This document shows, one piece after another, positions 1 through 8,340 of a DNA stretch of 44,357 bases (position 1 is the stretch's first letter; each line of letters opens with the position of its first letter). Origin of the DNA: Zemynaea arenosa (GTDB lineage: Bacteria > Pseudomonadota > Gammaproteobacteria > Burkholderiales > Burkholderiaceae_D); assembly GCF_004614185.1 (NCBI RefSeq), contig NZ_SPVF01000099.1:1-44357 (forward strand), given 5' to 3'. The translations under genes were made by a program, and so were the position numbers. A model generated the notes under the pieces. It was given only the letters and a program-made list of their open reading frames with translations. It made no database searches and was not told the origin of the DNA.

Positions 1-1773
1 GGCCGCGTGCACGGGCGCCTCGGTCAGCCAGCTATGCTCCGGCGGCAGCGCCGCCGCCACTTCCACCTCGAAAACCGAGCCCTGCCCCGGCACGCTGGCC
101 ACCTGCACCGTGCCCCCCATCCGCTCGGCCAGGCGCTTGACCAGATGCAGGCCGAGGCCGGTGCCGCCGTACTTGCGCGCCACGGCGCGGTCGGCCTGTT
201 CGAAGGGGGCGAACAGCCGCTCGCGGTGCGCATCCGAGATTCCGATGCCCGTATCGACCACGGTGCAGGACAGGCGGGCGGTATCCTCGCGGTAGGCCAG
301 GATCAGGCGCACCGAGCCCAGCTCCGTGAACTTCACCGCGTTGCTGGACAGGTTGAACAGGATCTGCTTCCAGCGCGTGGAGTCCCCCATCACCTGGCTG
401 GGAAATGGGTACTCGACCGCCACGCTGAAACTGATGCCCTTGCTGGCCGCCTGCGCACTCATCATCGTCTCGAGGCCGGCCACCACGTCCACAGGTGAAA
501 ACGGCGACTGCTCCAGATGCAGCCCCCCGGCCTCGATCTTGGAAATATCGAGGATCTCGTTGATCACGTGCAGCAGGTGCTGGCCGTTGCGGACGATGAT
601 TTGCGCCCCGTCGCTGCGCACCGCCGCGTCCGCACTGCTGCCGAGCATCTCGGCAAAGCCGATGATGGCGGTCAGCGGCGTGCGGATCTCATGGCTCATC
701 ATGGCCAGGAATTCGGACTTGGCGCGGCTGGCCGACTCGGCCTCCAGGCGCAGCCGCTCCGTGAGCGCCAGCGCGGCCTCGCGCCGGTTCAGCGACCGCA
801 GCAGCAAGGCAAACGCGATGCCAACCCCCAGCGCGCTGAGCGTGGCCACCAGACCGCTCTGCCACGCACTGTTGCGCCAGCGGCGCAGGAAGACGTCGTC
901 CACCACGGTCACGTTCACCAGCAGCGGGTAGCCCTCGACCCGGCGCGCCGCGCCCATGCGCTGGACAGCGGCGCCCCCGTCGGCCAGCCGCGGGGCGGAG
1001 GTAATCGTCACCCCGGCCTGCCGCCCTTCGACACCCAGCAGCTGGTAAGTGGAACCGCTCCGGTTCGCCTTGCCCATCAGCGCATCGGCATGCGGCCAGC
1101 GGGCCAGCTGGACGAAGTCCTGCCGGTACAGCGTGACGCTGGAGCCCGGACCGAGGCTGATCTTGCGGTAGAAATCGGACAGGAAGCTGCTGGAGAAACC
1201 CACCAGGCACAGGCCGAGGAATTCGCCATGCGGGCCGCTCAGCCGCCGGCTCAGGTAAAAGGTCCAGGCGCCGGTGCCCTTGTTGCGCACTGGCTTGCTG
1301 ATGAACACCCCCAGTCCAGGGTCGCTCTTGTGCGCGCTGAAGTAATCGCGGTCGGCCAGGTTGATCGCCGGGGCCGGATAGCTGCGCGTGAAATTGACGA
1401 TGTCGCCATTGGCGGCCACGATGGTCGCCACATCGATCACCGGCAGGCCGCCGATCTTGTCGCGCATGCTCTGGAACACCGCGCGGGTGCCCATCCGCGC
1501 GCGCAGATCGGCGCCGCTCTGCACGCCCTCGGCCTGCGCCTCCTGGGTCACACTGTCAAGGATGAGATAGGCGGACGCCATCTCCTGCCGGGTTTGCTCG
1601 GCCAGGACCAGCGACAGATTGCCGAGCTGGTTGCGCCAGGCGTCGATCTCCTGCGCGCGCGTTACGTGGAGCGAAGTCAGCAGCGACGCCAGGATGACGC
1701 CGATGAGCAGGCCACCCAGGAGCAGCGCGAGATTATGGGAACGGAAGCGGTAGCGCACGAAGGGGCCAGACAA
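1..1773 (-). CDS. Cache-domain sensor histidine kinase (partial, C-terminus outside window)
   Basis: Membrane histidine kinase read right to left and open at the left edge, with 591 residues visible. A first membrane segment lies near residues 17-38, a long periplasmic region of dCache/PAS-like character near 40-300, and a second segment near 304-327. The HisKA dimerisation box follows without a clear HAMP domain (MMSHEIRTPL, phospho-His near 358), then an HATPase_c domain with the N box NLSSNAVKF near 476 and the G2 box GTGLGL near 540. A receiver domain may follow outside the window. The start is uncertain: an in-frame stop lies at 1798-1800 and no ATG precedes the first membrane segment, so TTG at 1773 or GTG at 1758 is likely. 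The ligand cannot be inferred and no response regulator is visible. Confidence 0.85.
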   Translation of the reverse strand, partial: MSGPFVRYRFRSHNLALLLGGLLIGVILASLLTSLHVTRAQEIDAWRNQLGNLSLVLAEQTRQEMASAYLILDSVTQEAQAEGVQSGADLRARMGTRAVFQSMRDKIGGLPVIDVATIVAANGDIVNFTRSYPAPAINLADRDYFSAHKSDPGLGVFISKPVRNKGTGAWTFYLSRRLSGPHGEFLGLCLVGFSSSFLSDFYRKISLGPGSSVTLYRQDFVQLARWPHADALMGKANRSGSTYQLLGVEGRQAGVTITSAPRLADGGAAVQRMGAARRVEGYPLLVNVTVVDDVFLRRWRNSAWQSGLVATLSALGVGIAFALLLRSLNRREAALALTERLRLEAESASRAKSEFLAMMSHEIRTPLTAIIGFAEMLGSSADAAVRSDGAQIIVRNGQHLLHVINEILDISKIEAGGLHLEQSPFSPVDVVAGLETMMSAQAASKGISFSVAVEYPFPSQVMGDSTRWKQILFNLSSNAVKFTELGSVRLILAYREDTARLSCTVVDTGIGISDAHRERLFAPFEQADRAVARKYGGTGLGLHLVKRLAERMGGTVQVASVPGQGSVFEVEVAAALPPEHSWLTEAPVHAA

Positions 1774-1849
1774 GAAAAACGGCCCTACCGTAGCATGTCA
1801 ATACATATTTCGTCAAAGCAAAAGTCACGCGTTTGCCGCAAAACGACAG

Positions 1850-2512
1850 TCAGGCCACCGGGTCCAGGCTGCGCCACAGGTACCAGGTCGCCACGGTCCG
1901 CCACGGCTCCCAGTTGGCCGACACCTCGCGCGCATCGCTGCGCGAGACCGGCTCGCCCGAGAAATAGTTGCGGCTGATGCCCTGGATGAGACCGGGATCG
2001 TCCAGGGGCAGGACGTTGGGGCGCAACTGGTTAAAAATCAGGAACATCTCGGCGGTCCAGCGGGTGATGCCGCGGATCTGGATCAGCTCAGTGATGACGG
2101 CTTCGTCGTCCATCGCGCCCCATTTGTCCACGTGCACCAGCTTGGCCTTGAAGTGCTCGGCCAAGTCCAGGATGTACTCGGTCTTCCGCTTGGACAGGCC
2201 ACAGGCCGCCAGGTTTTCGGCCCCGGTCTTGATGACCTGGGCGGGGGTGAACTTGGGCACCGCCTCCATCAGGTTCGTCCACGCGGTCTCGGCCGCTTTG
2301 GCCGAGGACTGCTGACCGACGATGGAACGGGCCAGGGTCAGGAACGGGTCGCCGTTGCCGACCAGGTGCAGGTCGCCGAACTGGGGGATCAGCTTCTTCA
2401 TGATCCGGTCGCGCTTCATGAGTTCGGCCTTGGCTTCTTCCCAGTACGGCGGCACCGGGGGCACGGCTGCGCCCGCGGCGCTCGCGCCCGTGGATTTCGA
2501 CAGCGGCATCAT
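1850..2512 (-). CDS. DNA-3-methyladenine glycosylase II (AlkA-like, HhH-GPD family)
   Basis: Base-excision repair glycosylase of 220 residues, expected to release alkylated purines from DNA. The helix-hairpin-helix lies near residues 144-163 ([15 protein letters not shown]) and is followed by LPLDD, where Asp172 fits the catalytic Asp of the HhH-GPD family. The protein lacks the N-terminal Ada-like extension of long AlkA proteins. Its start ATG (2512-2510) overlaps the stop of cysS (TGA at 2511-2509), so translation is probably coupled to the upstream gene. A second ATG follows immediately, leaving one residue of uncertainty in the start. Substrate range is inferred from the family only. Confidence 0.88.
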   Translation of the reverse strand: MMPLSKSTGASAAGAAVPPVPPYWEEAKAELMKRDRIMKKLIPQFGDLHLVGNGDPFLTLARSIVGQQSSAKAAETAWTNLMEAVPKFTPAQVIKTGAENLAACGLSKRKTEYILDLAEHFKAKLVHVDKWGAMDDEAVITELIQIRGITRWTAEMFLIFNQLRPNVLPLDDPGLIQGISRNYFSGEPVSRSDAREVSANWEPWRTVATWYLWRSLDPVA

Positions 2513-3894
2513 GCGCGGCGCCAGTTCGTCGTGCCGTCCGGCTTGTCTTCGAGAATGATGCCGGCCGCTTGCAGCTCAGTGCGGATGCGGTCGGCCTCGG
2601 CGAAGTTGCGCGCCTTCTTGGCGGCGATGCGGTCGGCGATCAGGCCGTCGATGCGCGCATCGTCATCGGTGGCGCCACCGCGCAGGAAGGCCTGCGGGGC
2701 GCGCTCCAGCAGACCCAGCACGGCGCCCAGCGCCTTCAGCTGGCGCGCCAGGGCAATCGATTTCGTGCGGTTCACTTCCGTGACCAGGTCGAACAGCGCG
2801 GCCAGCGCGACCGCGGTGTTGAAGTCATCATCCATCGCCTCGCGGAAGCGCGCGGCGTGGGCTTCATTCCAGTCCACTTCGTACGGGCCGGCACCGGGAT
2901 CGACCTCGGCCAGCGCCGTGTACAGGCGCGTCAAGGCGGCCTTGGCGTCGTTCAGGTGCGCGTCCGAATAATTGAGCGGGCTGCGGTAGTGGGTGCGCAC
3001 GATGCAGAAGCGCACCACCTCGGCGTCGTACTCCTTGAGCACGTCGCGGATGGTAAAGAAGTTGCCCAAAGACTTGGACATCTTCTCGTTGTCGACATTC
3101 AGGAAGCCGTTGTGCACCCAGTAGTTCACCATCGGCTTGCCGGTCGCGCCTTCGCTCTGCGCGATCTCGTTCTCGTGGTGCGGGAACTGCAGGTCCTGGC
3201 CGCCGCCGTGGATGTCGAAATTCTCGCCCAGCAGCGCGCACGACATCGCCGAGCACTCGATGTGCCAGCCTGGGCGCCCGCTGCCCCACTTGGAGTCCCA
3301 CTTCACTTCCGCCGGTTCCGACTCCTTGGAGGCCTTCCACAGCACGAAGTCGAGCGGGTCGCGCTTGCCGGTGTTGACGTCCACGCGCTCGCCGGCGCGC
3401 AGCTCGTCCAGCGAGCGGCCGGACAGCTTGCCGTACTGCGGGAAACCGCGCACCGCGTAGTTGACGTCGCCATCGGCGGCCTTGTAGGCCAGGCCCTTCG
3501 CTTCCAGCTGCTCGATGATGGACAGCATCTGCGGCACGTACTGGGTCGCGCGCGGCACGTCGGTCGGCGGCAGGATGCCGAGCGCGCCCAGGTCTTCATC
3601 CATGTACTGCGTGAAGCGGGCGGTCAGCGAGCCGATGCTCTCGTTGTTCTCGACCGCGCGCTTGATGATCTTGTCATCGATGTCAGTAATGTTGCGGACA
3701 TAGCGCACGTCGTAGCCGGAGGCCTTGAGCCAGCGGTAGATCACGTCGAAGGCCATCACCATCCGCGCGTGCCCGATGTGGCAGTAGTCATAGATCGTCA
3801 TGCCACACACGTACATGCCGACCTTGCCTGGCTGGTTCGGGACAAATTCCTGCTTTTCACGCGCGAGCGTGTTATAGATCTTCAACTTACTCAT
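2509..3894 (-). CDS. cysS: Cysteinyl-tRNA synthetase
   Basis: Class I aminoacyl-tRNA synthetase of 461 residues, the usual family length, charging tRNA-Cys in the cytoplasm. Visible motifs are HIGH at residues 39-42, KMSKS at 271-275, and zinc-ligand candidates Cys30, Cys214 (HIEC) and the PHHEN region near 239. The reading frame is open further upstream to 4095, but that stretch is not conserved-looking and begins inside the divergent promoter region, so the start [10 protein letters not shown] at 3894 was chosen. The gene runs divergently from ppiA and overlaps the glycosylase gene at its 3' end. Confidence 0.97.
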   Translation of the reverse strand: MSKLKIYNTLAREKQEFVPNQPGKVGMYVCGMTIYDYCHIGHARMVMAFDVIYRWLKASGYDVRYVRNITDIDDKIIKRAVENNESIGSLTARFTQYMDEDLGALGILPPTDVPRATQYVPQMLSIIEQLEAKGLAYKAADGDVNYAVRGFPQYGKLSGRSLDELRAGERVDVNTGKRDPLDFVLWKASKESEPAEVKWDSKWGSGRPGWHIECSAMSCALLGENFDIHGGGQDLQFPHHENEIAQSEGATGKPMVNYWVHNGFLNVDNEKMSKSLGNFFTIRDVLKEYDAEVVRFCIVRTHYRSPLNYSDAHLNDAKAALTRLYTALAEVDPGAGPYEVDWNEAHAARFREAMDDDFNTAVALAALFDLVTEVNRTKSIALARQLKALGAVLGLLERAPQAFLRGGATDDDARIDGLIADRIAAKKARNFAEADRIRTELQAAGIILEDKPDGTTNWRRA

Positions 3895-4139
3895 CGGGCA
3901 GTGGGTCTTCTCCGGCCCGCGACCGGCGCAAATCCCCTCCTGGCGCGGCTCCGTGAGGCGCCAAGCAGAGGGGTGCGCAGGGATCGTCAGGACCCTTGGA
4001 GTGTTCTTATTGGTAGAATGGGGACAGCTCCGCCGGAGTATAGCATTGATAAAAACCCGACTGACATGCGGCCATGCCGGATTATTTTTCCGCACCCCGC
4101 TTGACAGGCCCGACAGCGTTCAACAACAAGGACATACCG
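3895..4139. other. Divergent intergenic region between cysS and ppiA
   Basis: A 245-base stretch that must hold the promoters of both cysS (leftward) and ppiA (rightward). On the leftward strand a short hairpin of the form TGGCGC...GCGCCA can be drawn in the cysS leader (about 3935-3965). No convincing -35/-10 pair was found for either gene. The ppiA ribosome binding site (AAGGA) is at the right end. Confidence 0.4.
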
Positions 4140-4706
4140 ATGCGACTCATTCCCCAACTGCTGGCTGCCGCGGGCGGCCTGGTCCTCAGCGCCGCGGCCT
4201 TTGCCGCCGATCCGCAGGTCAAGCTCAAGACCACCATGGGCGACATCGTCGTCGAACTGGACCAGGAACACGCGCCCATCAGCACCGACAACTTCCTGAA
4301 GTACGTGAAGAGCGGCTTCTACAACGGCACCGTATTCCACCGCGTGATCGACGGCTTCATGATCCAGGCCGGCGGCTACGACAAGAATTTGAAATCGAAG
4401 CCGACCCGCAAGCCGATCAAGAACGAAGCGGGCAATGGCCTGTCCAACGCCGCATACACGCTGGCGATGGCGCGCCAGGACGACGCCGACAGCGCCACTT
4501 CGCAGTTCTTCATCAACGTGGCCGACAACGCCGGGCTGGACCGCGCGAACCGGGTCGACGCGGGCTACACCGTGTTCGGCAAGGTGGTGGAAGGCCAGGA
4601 GGTGGTGGACAAGATCAAGGGTGTGGTCGTGGACGACAAGCCGGGCTTCCAGAACGTCCCTGTCGTGCCTGTGGTGATCACCTCGGCCACCGTCGTTAAG
4701 AAGTAA
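4140..4706 (+). CDS. ppiA: Periplasmic peptidyl-prolyl cis-trans isomerase (cyclophilin A)
   Basis: Cyclophilin-type proline isomerase of 188 residues with an export signal: a hydrophobic stretch at residues 6-21 ends in AFAADP, giving a predicted cleavage after residue 22 or 23. The cyclophilin core follows with [25 protein letters not shown] and [10 protein letters not shown], the residues that line the proline pocket. It helps periplasmic or outer-membrane protein folding. The start at 4140 has AAGGA about 8 bases upstream; a longer frame to 4074 would bury the signal peptide and was rejected. It is the exported partner of the cytoplasmic cyclophilin 44 bases downstream. Confidence 0.95.
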   Translation: MRLIPQLLAAAGGLVLSAAAFAADPQVKLKTTMGDIVVELDQEHAPISTDNFLKYVKSGFYNGTVFHRVIDGFMIQAGGYDKNLKSKPTRKPIKNEAGNGLSNAAYTLAMARQDDADSATSQFFINVADNAGLDRANRVDAGYTVFGKVVEGQEVVDKIKGVVVDDKPGFQNVPVVPVVITSATVVKK

Positions 4707-4750
4707 AATAGCGGACTTCGTTACAACTGAATCAAGAAAAGGACACGAAC

Positions 4751-5239
4751 ATGGCCGTTCTGCTGACTACCAATATGGGCAACATCACCCTCGAACTGGA
4801 CGCCGAGAAGGCGCCGAAGACGGTGGAGAACTTCCTGCACTACGTGAACCAGGGCCACTACAACGGCACCATTTTCCACCGCGTGATCAGCGACTTCATG
4901 ATCCAGGGCGGCGGCTTCGACGCGCAGATGAAGCAGAAAGCCACCGACCAGACCGTCGAGAACGAAGCCAAGAACGGCCTCAAGAACGACCAGTACACCA
5001 TCGCCATGGCGCGCACCTCCGATCCGCACTCGGCCTCGGCGCAGTTCTTCATCAACGTGAAGAACAACTCCTTCCTGGACTACCCGGGCCAGGATGGCTG
5101 GGGCTATGCCGTGTTCGGCAAGGTCACCGACGGCACGGACGTGGTCGACAAGATCCGCAAGGTCCGCACTTCGCGTTCGGGCATGCATGCGGACGTGCCG
5201 GTCGAGCCGGTCGTCATCGAAAAGGCGGAAGTCGTTTAA
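4751..5239 (+). CDS. ppiB: Cytoplasmic peptidyl-prolyl cis-trans isomerase (cyclophilin B)
   Basis: Cyclophilin of 162 residues without a signal peptide, the standard length for PpiB. It starts directly in the conserved fold ([16 protein letters not shown]) and carries [14 protein letters not shown] at 42-55 and SASAQFFIN near 94-102, matching the catalytic Arg/Phe/Gln residues of the family. The ribosome binding site AAGGA lies 9 bases upstream. With ppiA it forms a tandem pair of exported and cytosolic paralogues, followed by lpxH; the three are probably co-transcribed. Confidence 0.96.
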   Translation: MAVLLTTNMGNITLELDAEKAPKTVENFLHYVNQGHYNGTIFHRVISDFMIQGGGFDAQMKQKATDQTVENEAKNGLKNDQYTIAMARTSDPHSASAQFFINVKNNSFLDYPGQDGWGYAVFGKVTDGTDVVDKIRKVRTSRSGMHADVPVEPVVIEKAEVV

Positions 5240-5263
5240 GCCTTGGCCGCCTCGGGTTCGGAC

Positions 5264-6022
5264 ATGACCCTGCCCGCGCGCACGCTCGCGCTGTTCATCT
5301 CCGACCTGCACCTGCAGCCATCGCACCCGTCCACGTCGGAGGCGTTCTTCGCCTTCCTGCGCGAGCGGGCGATGGCGGCGTCCTCGCTCTATGTTCTTGG
5401 CGACCTGTTCGAGTACTGGGCGGGCGACGACGACCTGGACACCCTGCATCCCCAGCTGGTGGCGCGTGCACTGCGCGCCGTGTCCGATGCCGGCGTGGCC
5501 GTCTATTGGATCGGCGGCAACCGGGATTTTCTCGTGGGCCCGCGCTTTGCCGAGGAAGCCGGGCTGACCATCCTGCCCGAGCCGTATGTAGCCGAGATCG
5601 GCGGGCACCGCATCACGCTCGTGCACGGCGACGCGCAGTGCACGGACGACGTGCGCTACATGGCCTTCCGCCACCAGGTGCGCGATCCGGAATGGCAGGC
5701 CAAGTTCCTGGCCATGCCGCTGGCGCAGCGCAAGCAGATCATCGCCGGGCTGCGCGAAGGCAGCAAGGAAGCGCAGGCGGGCAAGTCCTACGAGATCATG
5801 GACGTCACGCCGTCCGCGGTGGCCGACCTGTACCGCGCCACCGGCACCGGCATCATCATTCACGGCCACACCCACCGCCCTGCCCTGCATGAGTCCGCTG
5901 GCCAGCGCCGCTACGTCCTGCCCGACTGGGACCTGGACAATCCCGAGCCGCGCGGCGGCTGGATTGCCATCGCCTCCGACGGCACTATCACCCGCCACCG
6001 CTACGACGGCGCGCTCGTCTAA
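5264..6022 (+). CDS. lpxH: UDP-2,3-diacylglucosamine diphosphatase
   Basis: Calcineurin-like metallophosphoesterase of 252 residues that hydrolyses UDP-2,3-diacylglucosamine to lipid X in lipid A synthesis. The metal-binding blocks are present in order: SDLHL (Asp14, His16), GDLFEYWAGDD, GGNRDF, LVHGD and HGHTHRP. ATG at 5264 puts SDLHL at the usual distance from the N-terminus; a TTG at 5243 in the same frame is possible. The gene follows ppiB after 24 bases and overlaps the stop of the convergent zinc-ribbon gene by 4 bases. Confidence 0.94.
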   Translation: MTLPARTLALFISDLHLQPSHPSTSEAFFAFLRERAMAASSLYVLGDLFEYWAGDDDLDTLHPQLVARALRAVSDAGVAVYWIGGNRDFLVGPRFAEEAGLTILPEPYVAEIGGHRITLVHGDAQCTDDVRYMAFRHQVRDPEWQAKFLAMPLAQRKQIIAGLREGSKEAQAGKSYEIMDVTPSAVADLYRATGTGIIIHGHTHRPALHESAGQRRYVLPDWDLDNPEPRGGWIAIASDGTITRHRYDGALV

Positions 6023-6243
6023 GGCGCCTCGTTCCGCGGCAAGGTCCCGACACTCGTGACCCCGCAGCGGCACGTCACGGCGATCTTCTTACCAACGAAG
6101 GAAAATTGAGCCGGGTTGTCGCCGGGCGTTGCCGTCCATTGATTGCCGCACCGCTTGCATCTGACGTCGACACTCACCAGCCGTCCGCGCCAGCGCAGGG
6201 CAGGCGGGCCGTACCAATACCATTGGGGATTCGAAACCTCCAT
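6019..6243 (-). CDS. Small zinc-ribbon-like protein of unknown function
   Basis: A 74-residue protein not assigned to a named family. Two cysteine pairs, CKRCG near residue 29 and CRCG near 57, give a C-x2-C...C-x-C arrangement that could bind one zinc ion. The N-terminal part is rich in aromatic residues (PQWYWYGPPALRW). There is no signal peptide or membrane segment. The start ATG at 6243 was chosen because GGAGG lies 7 bases upstream; the frame is open further upstream to 6381 but without such a site. It converges on lpxH with a 4-base overlap of stop codons. Function unknown. Confidence 0.6.
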   Translation of the reverse strand: MEVSNPQWYWYGPPALRWRGRLVSVDVRCKRCGNQWTATPGDNPAQFSFVGKKIAVTCRCGVTSVGTLPRNEAP

Positions 6244-6397
6244 ATTCAGCCTCCGAATCGAAGTTGCCTTCCGATCACAGTAGACTGAGAGTGCAAGAAT
6301 TTCCGTGTGGTTACGCACACTCGAACATTTGCTTACTCTGGTTACATCGGGCAACACCGGGAGCCCAGGACGCACGGTCACGCTGTGCTCTGCACCC

Positions 6398-7222
6398 TCA
6401 CTTCAAGAGTGTGCGAAACGCTTTCAATGCCGCAGGGTGATAGATGGTGGCGTGGGTTTCGGCGGGCCAGTCATCAAAGGTGAAGGTCACGCCGGATGAC
6501 TCCGGGAAGATGGCCTGCAGTGCTGCCAGGTTCAAACCGGGGCGCCCGTCGGCGCTGGTCGCGATGTGCAGGCGTCTGCGGCCCGGCACCGTGAGAGGCG
6601 CGGCGCGCGCCTGCTGCACCAGCTTCCCATCATTCCACCAGAGGCTCGGGTCGATCGCGATGTAGGTATCGAACAGGTCTGGCTCGCGCAGCAGCGTTTC
6701 GACCACGAACAGCCCGGCCAGCGATTCGCCCACGATTACGCGTTCGGACGTGACGGCATAGCGCCGCGCGATGTCCGGCATCAGTTCCTTGCGGATGAAA
6801 TCGCGGAAGGCTTGCGACCCGCCCACGCGCGGCGCGATGGTGCGGTCCTTGGCGTTTTCGGTCGGGCCGGTCAGGTCGCGCCGCCGCTCCGTGTTTTCGA
6901 TGCCGACCAGCAGGAACGGACGGGTCGTTCCGTTCCCGGCCCCCACCTGCAGCAGTCCCGCCACGTGCAGGAAGTCTTCCTGCAGTCCACCGTCGGGCAT
7001 GTACACCACCGGCAAGCGCGTGCCCGGCGTAACGCCCGGCGGCACGTACACATTGATGCGGCGCTGTTCGCCCAGCACGGTCGAGGGCAGCAGCCAGGTG
7101 TCGCCGATGGCCAGCGGTGCGGCCGGAGCGGAAACGGATACGGGTACGGTGGGAGCGGCGGCGGCCGCGGTGGAAACCAGGCCCGTGAACGCGGCCAGCA
7201 GGAAGGATCGCAACAGGGACAT
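6398..7222 (-). CDS. Secreted alpha/beta-hydrolase esterase (Fes/IroE-like)
   Basis: A 274-residue hydrolase of the family that includes enterochelin esterase-like and YbbA-like enzymes. An export signal (MSLLRSFLLAAFTGLVSTAAAAAP) opens the protein. The nucleophile elbow is VIVGESLAGL (G-x-S-x-x-G), and the C-terminal WPAETHATIYHP probably holds the catalytic His. The start at 7222 begins exactly at the signal peptide. An upstream ATG at 7288 is in frame, but it overlaps a TATAAT hexamer read on this strand (7292-7287), which argues for transcription starting downstream of it. No iron-uptake genes are near, so a siderophore substrate is not supported. Confidence 0.78.
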   Translation of the reverse strand: MSLLRSFLLAAFTGLVSTAAAAAPTVPVSVSAPAAPLAIGDTWLLPSTVLGEQRRINVYVPPGVTPGTRLPVVYMPDGGLQEDFLHVAGLLQVGAGNGTTRPFLLVGIENTERRRDLTGPTENAKDRTIAPRVGGSQAFRDFIRKELMPDIARRYAVTSERVIVGESLAGLFVVETLLREPDLFDTYIAIDPSLWWNDGKLVQQARAAPLTVPGRRRLHIATSADGRPGLNLAALQAIFPESSGVTFTFDDWPAETHATIYHPAALKAFRTLLK

Positions 7223-7286
7223 GTCTGAGACGTCGGCGCTCGGCAGGGAAACGCGGCGCGCGTAAAAATCTGCTCCGCTGGCCTCC

Positions 7287-7292
7287 ATTATA
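7287..7292 (-). promoter_or_regulatory. -10-like hexamer upstream of the esterase gene
   Basis: TATAAT read leftward, about 65 bases before the esterase start at 7222. The -35 region 17 bases further upstream is poor, so this is a tentative promoter. It lies in the 167-base divergent region shared with arr. Confidence 0.35.
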
Positions 7293-7389
7293 AACCGGCC
7301 TCAGCGGCAATTTTCAGCGCCAAAAACATTCTTTCCGGCCTCAAAAAATTGGCTACCATGCCGCCTCTCCCCGCATTGAAAGGAAGCAT

Positions 7390-7845
7390 ATGGACAGCAC
7401 CGAATGGACTCCCGTCACGCATGAGCAGTGCCACCACGTCACCGGCCCCTTCTACCACGGCACCCGGCACCCGCTGCAGCCGGGCGACCTGCTCGTCCCC
7501 GGCCGCCCCTCCAACTACGAGGGGGGCCGCGTGTCCAACCACGTCTACTTCAGCGCCAAACTGGAGCCGGCCATGTGGGGCGCGGAACTGGCTGTGGCGC
7601 TGGCTGGGCTGGCGGGCCGCGGGCACATCTATGTGGTCGAACCCACGGGCAGCTTCGAGGACGACCCCAACCTCACCAACAAGAAGTTCGCCGGCAATCC
7701 CACGGAGTCCTACCGCACCCGCGCCCCGCTGCGCATCGTCGCCGAACTGGCGGACTGGGAACCTCATCCGCCGGAGACGATCCAAAAGATGCTCGACGGC
7801 CTGGCCGAATTGCGCCGCAGCGGACGCCACATCATCCTCGATTGA
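7390..7845 (+). CDS. arr: Rifamycin ADP-ribosyltransferase (Arr family)
   Basis: A 151-residue enzyme expected to transfer ADP-ribose from NAD to the ansa-chain hydroxyl of rifamycins, inactivating them. The family signature is clear: GPFYHGT (His23), SNHVYFSA (Tyr53) and VEPTGSFEDDPN (Asp91/Asp92) match the His-Tyr-Asp set of Arr proteins. GNPTESYRTRAPLRIV near the C-terminus is also typical. AAAGGA precedes the ATG. Length is slightly above the common 135-150. No transposon, integron or other resistance gene flanks it, so it appears to be a resident chromosomal gene. Resistance in this organism is inferred, not shown. Confidence 0.92.
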   Translation: MDSTEWTPVTHEQCHHVTGPFYHGTRHPLQPGDLLVPGRPSNYEGGRVSNHVYFSAKLEPAMWGAELAVALAGLAGRGHIYVVEPTGSFEDDPNLTNKKFAGNPTESYRTRAPLRIVAELADWEPHPPETIQKMLDGLAELRRSGRHIILD

Positions 7846-7911
7846 ACCCAAGCGGCGCGGGCAGGGATACACTGTGCTTCAATTCCAGCCCAACCAACAA
7901 CAGGAGGCACC

Positions 7912-8337
7912 ATGGACCAGACTGTTCAGCTCACCAACACGACGGACGACCGCGGCAAGCTGATCCTGCGCGTGCTGTTGGCCGTGCTGATCCTGTTCCA
8001 TGGCGTCTCCAAGCTGATGGGCGGCCTTGGCTTCATCGCCGGCATGCTGGAGAAGATGGGCTTGCCCGGCGTGCTGGGCTACGGCGTCTACATCGGCGAG
8101 GTGGTGGCGCCGCTGCTGATTCTCATCGGCGTCTACACGCGCGCGGCCGCGCTGGTCGTGGCGATCAACATGATCGTGGCCCTGATGCTGGTCCACACCA
8201 GCCAGATCTTCACCCGCAACGACACCGGGGGCTGGGCCATCGAGCTGCAGATGCTCTACTTCGGCACCGCGATCGCCATCGCTTTGCTCGGGGCGGGCCG
8301 CTACAGCCTGGGCGGCGCGAACGGCAAGTTCAACTGA
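7912..8337 (+). CDS. DoxX family membrane protein
   Basis: A 141-residue integral membrane protein with about four hydrophobic segments (near residues 18-38, 58-80, 85-105 and 115-130). The DoxX pattern is seen in LRVLLAVLILFHGVSKLMGG and in GEVVAPLLILIGVYTR. AGGAGG precedes the ATG. Members are often linked to redox or stress responses, but their reaction is not defined. It lies 66 bases after arr on the same strand and ends 3 bases before the convergent cytochrome gene. Confidence 0.85.
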   Translation: MDQTVQLTNTTDDRGKLILRVLLAVLILFHGVSKLMGGLGFIAGMLEKMGLPGVLGYGVYIGEVVAPLLILIGVYTRAAALVVAINMIVALMLVHTSQIFTRNDTGGWAIELQMLYFGTAIAIALLGAGRYSLGGANGKFN

Positions 8338-8340
8338 GAC

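Noticed and set aside
517-1977. 486-codon open frame on the + strand
   Set aside because: It is antisense to the sensor kinase, whose HisKA and HATPase motifs are clear.
3895-4095. N-terminal extension of cysS
   Set aside because: CysRS proteins begin a few residues before the KIYNTL motif; the extension has no family counterpart and would overlap the ppiA promoter region.
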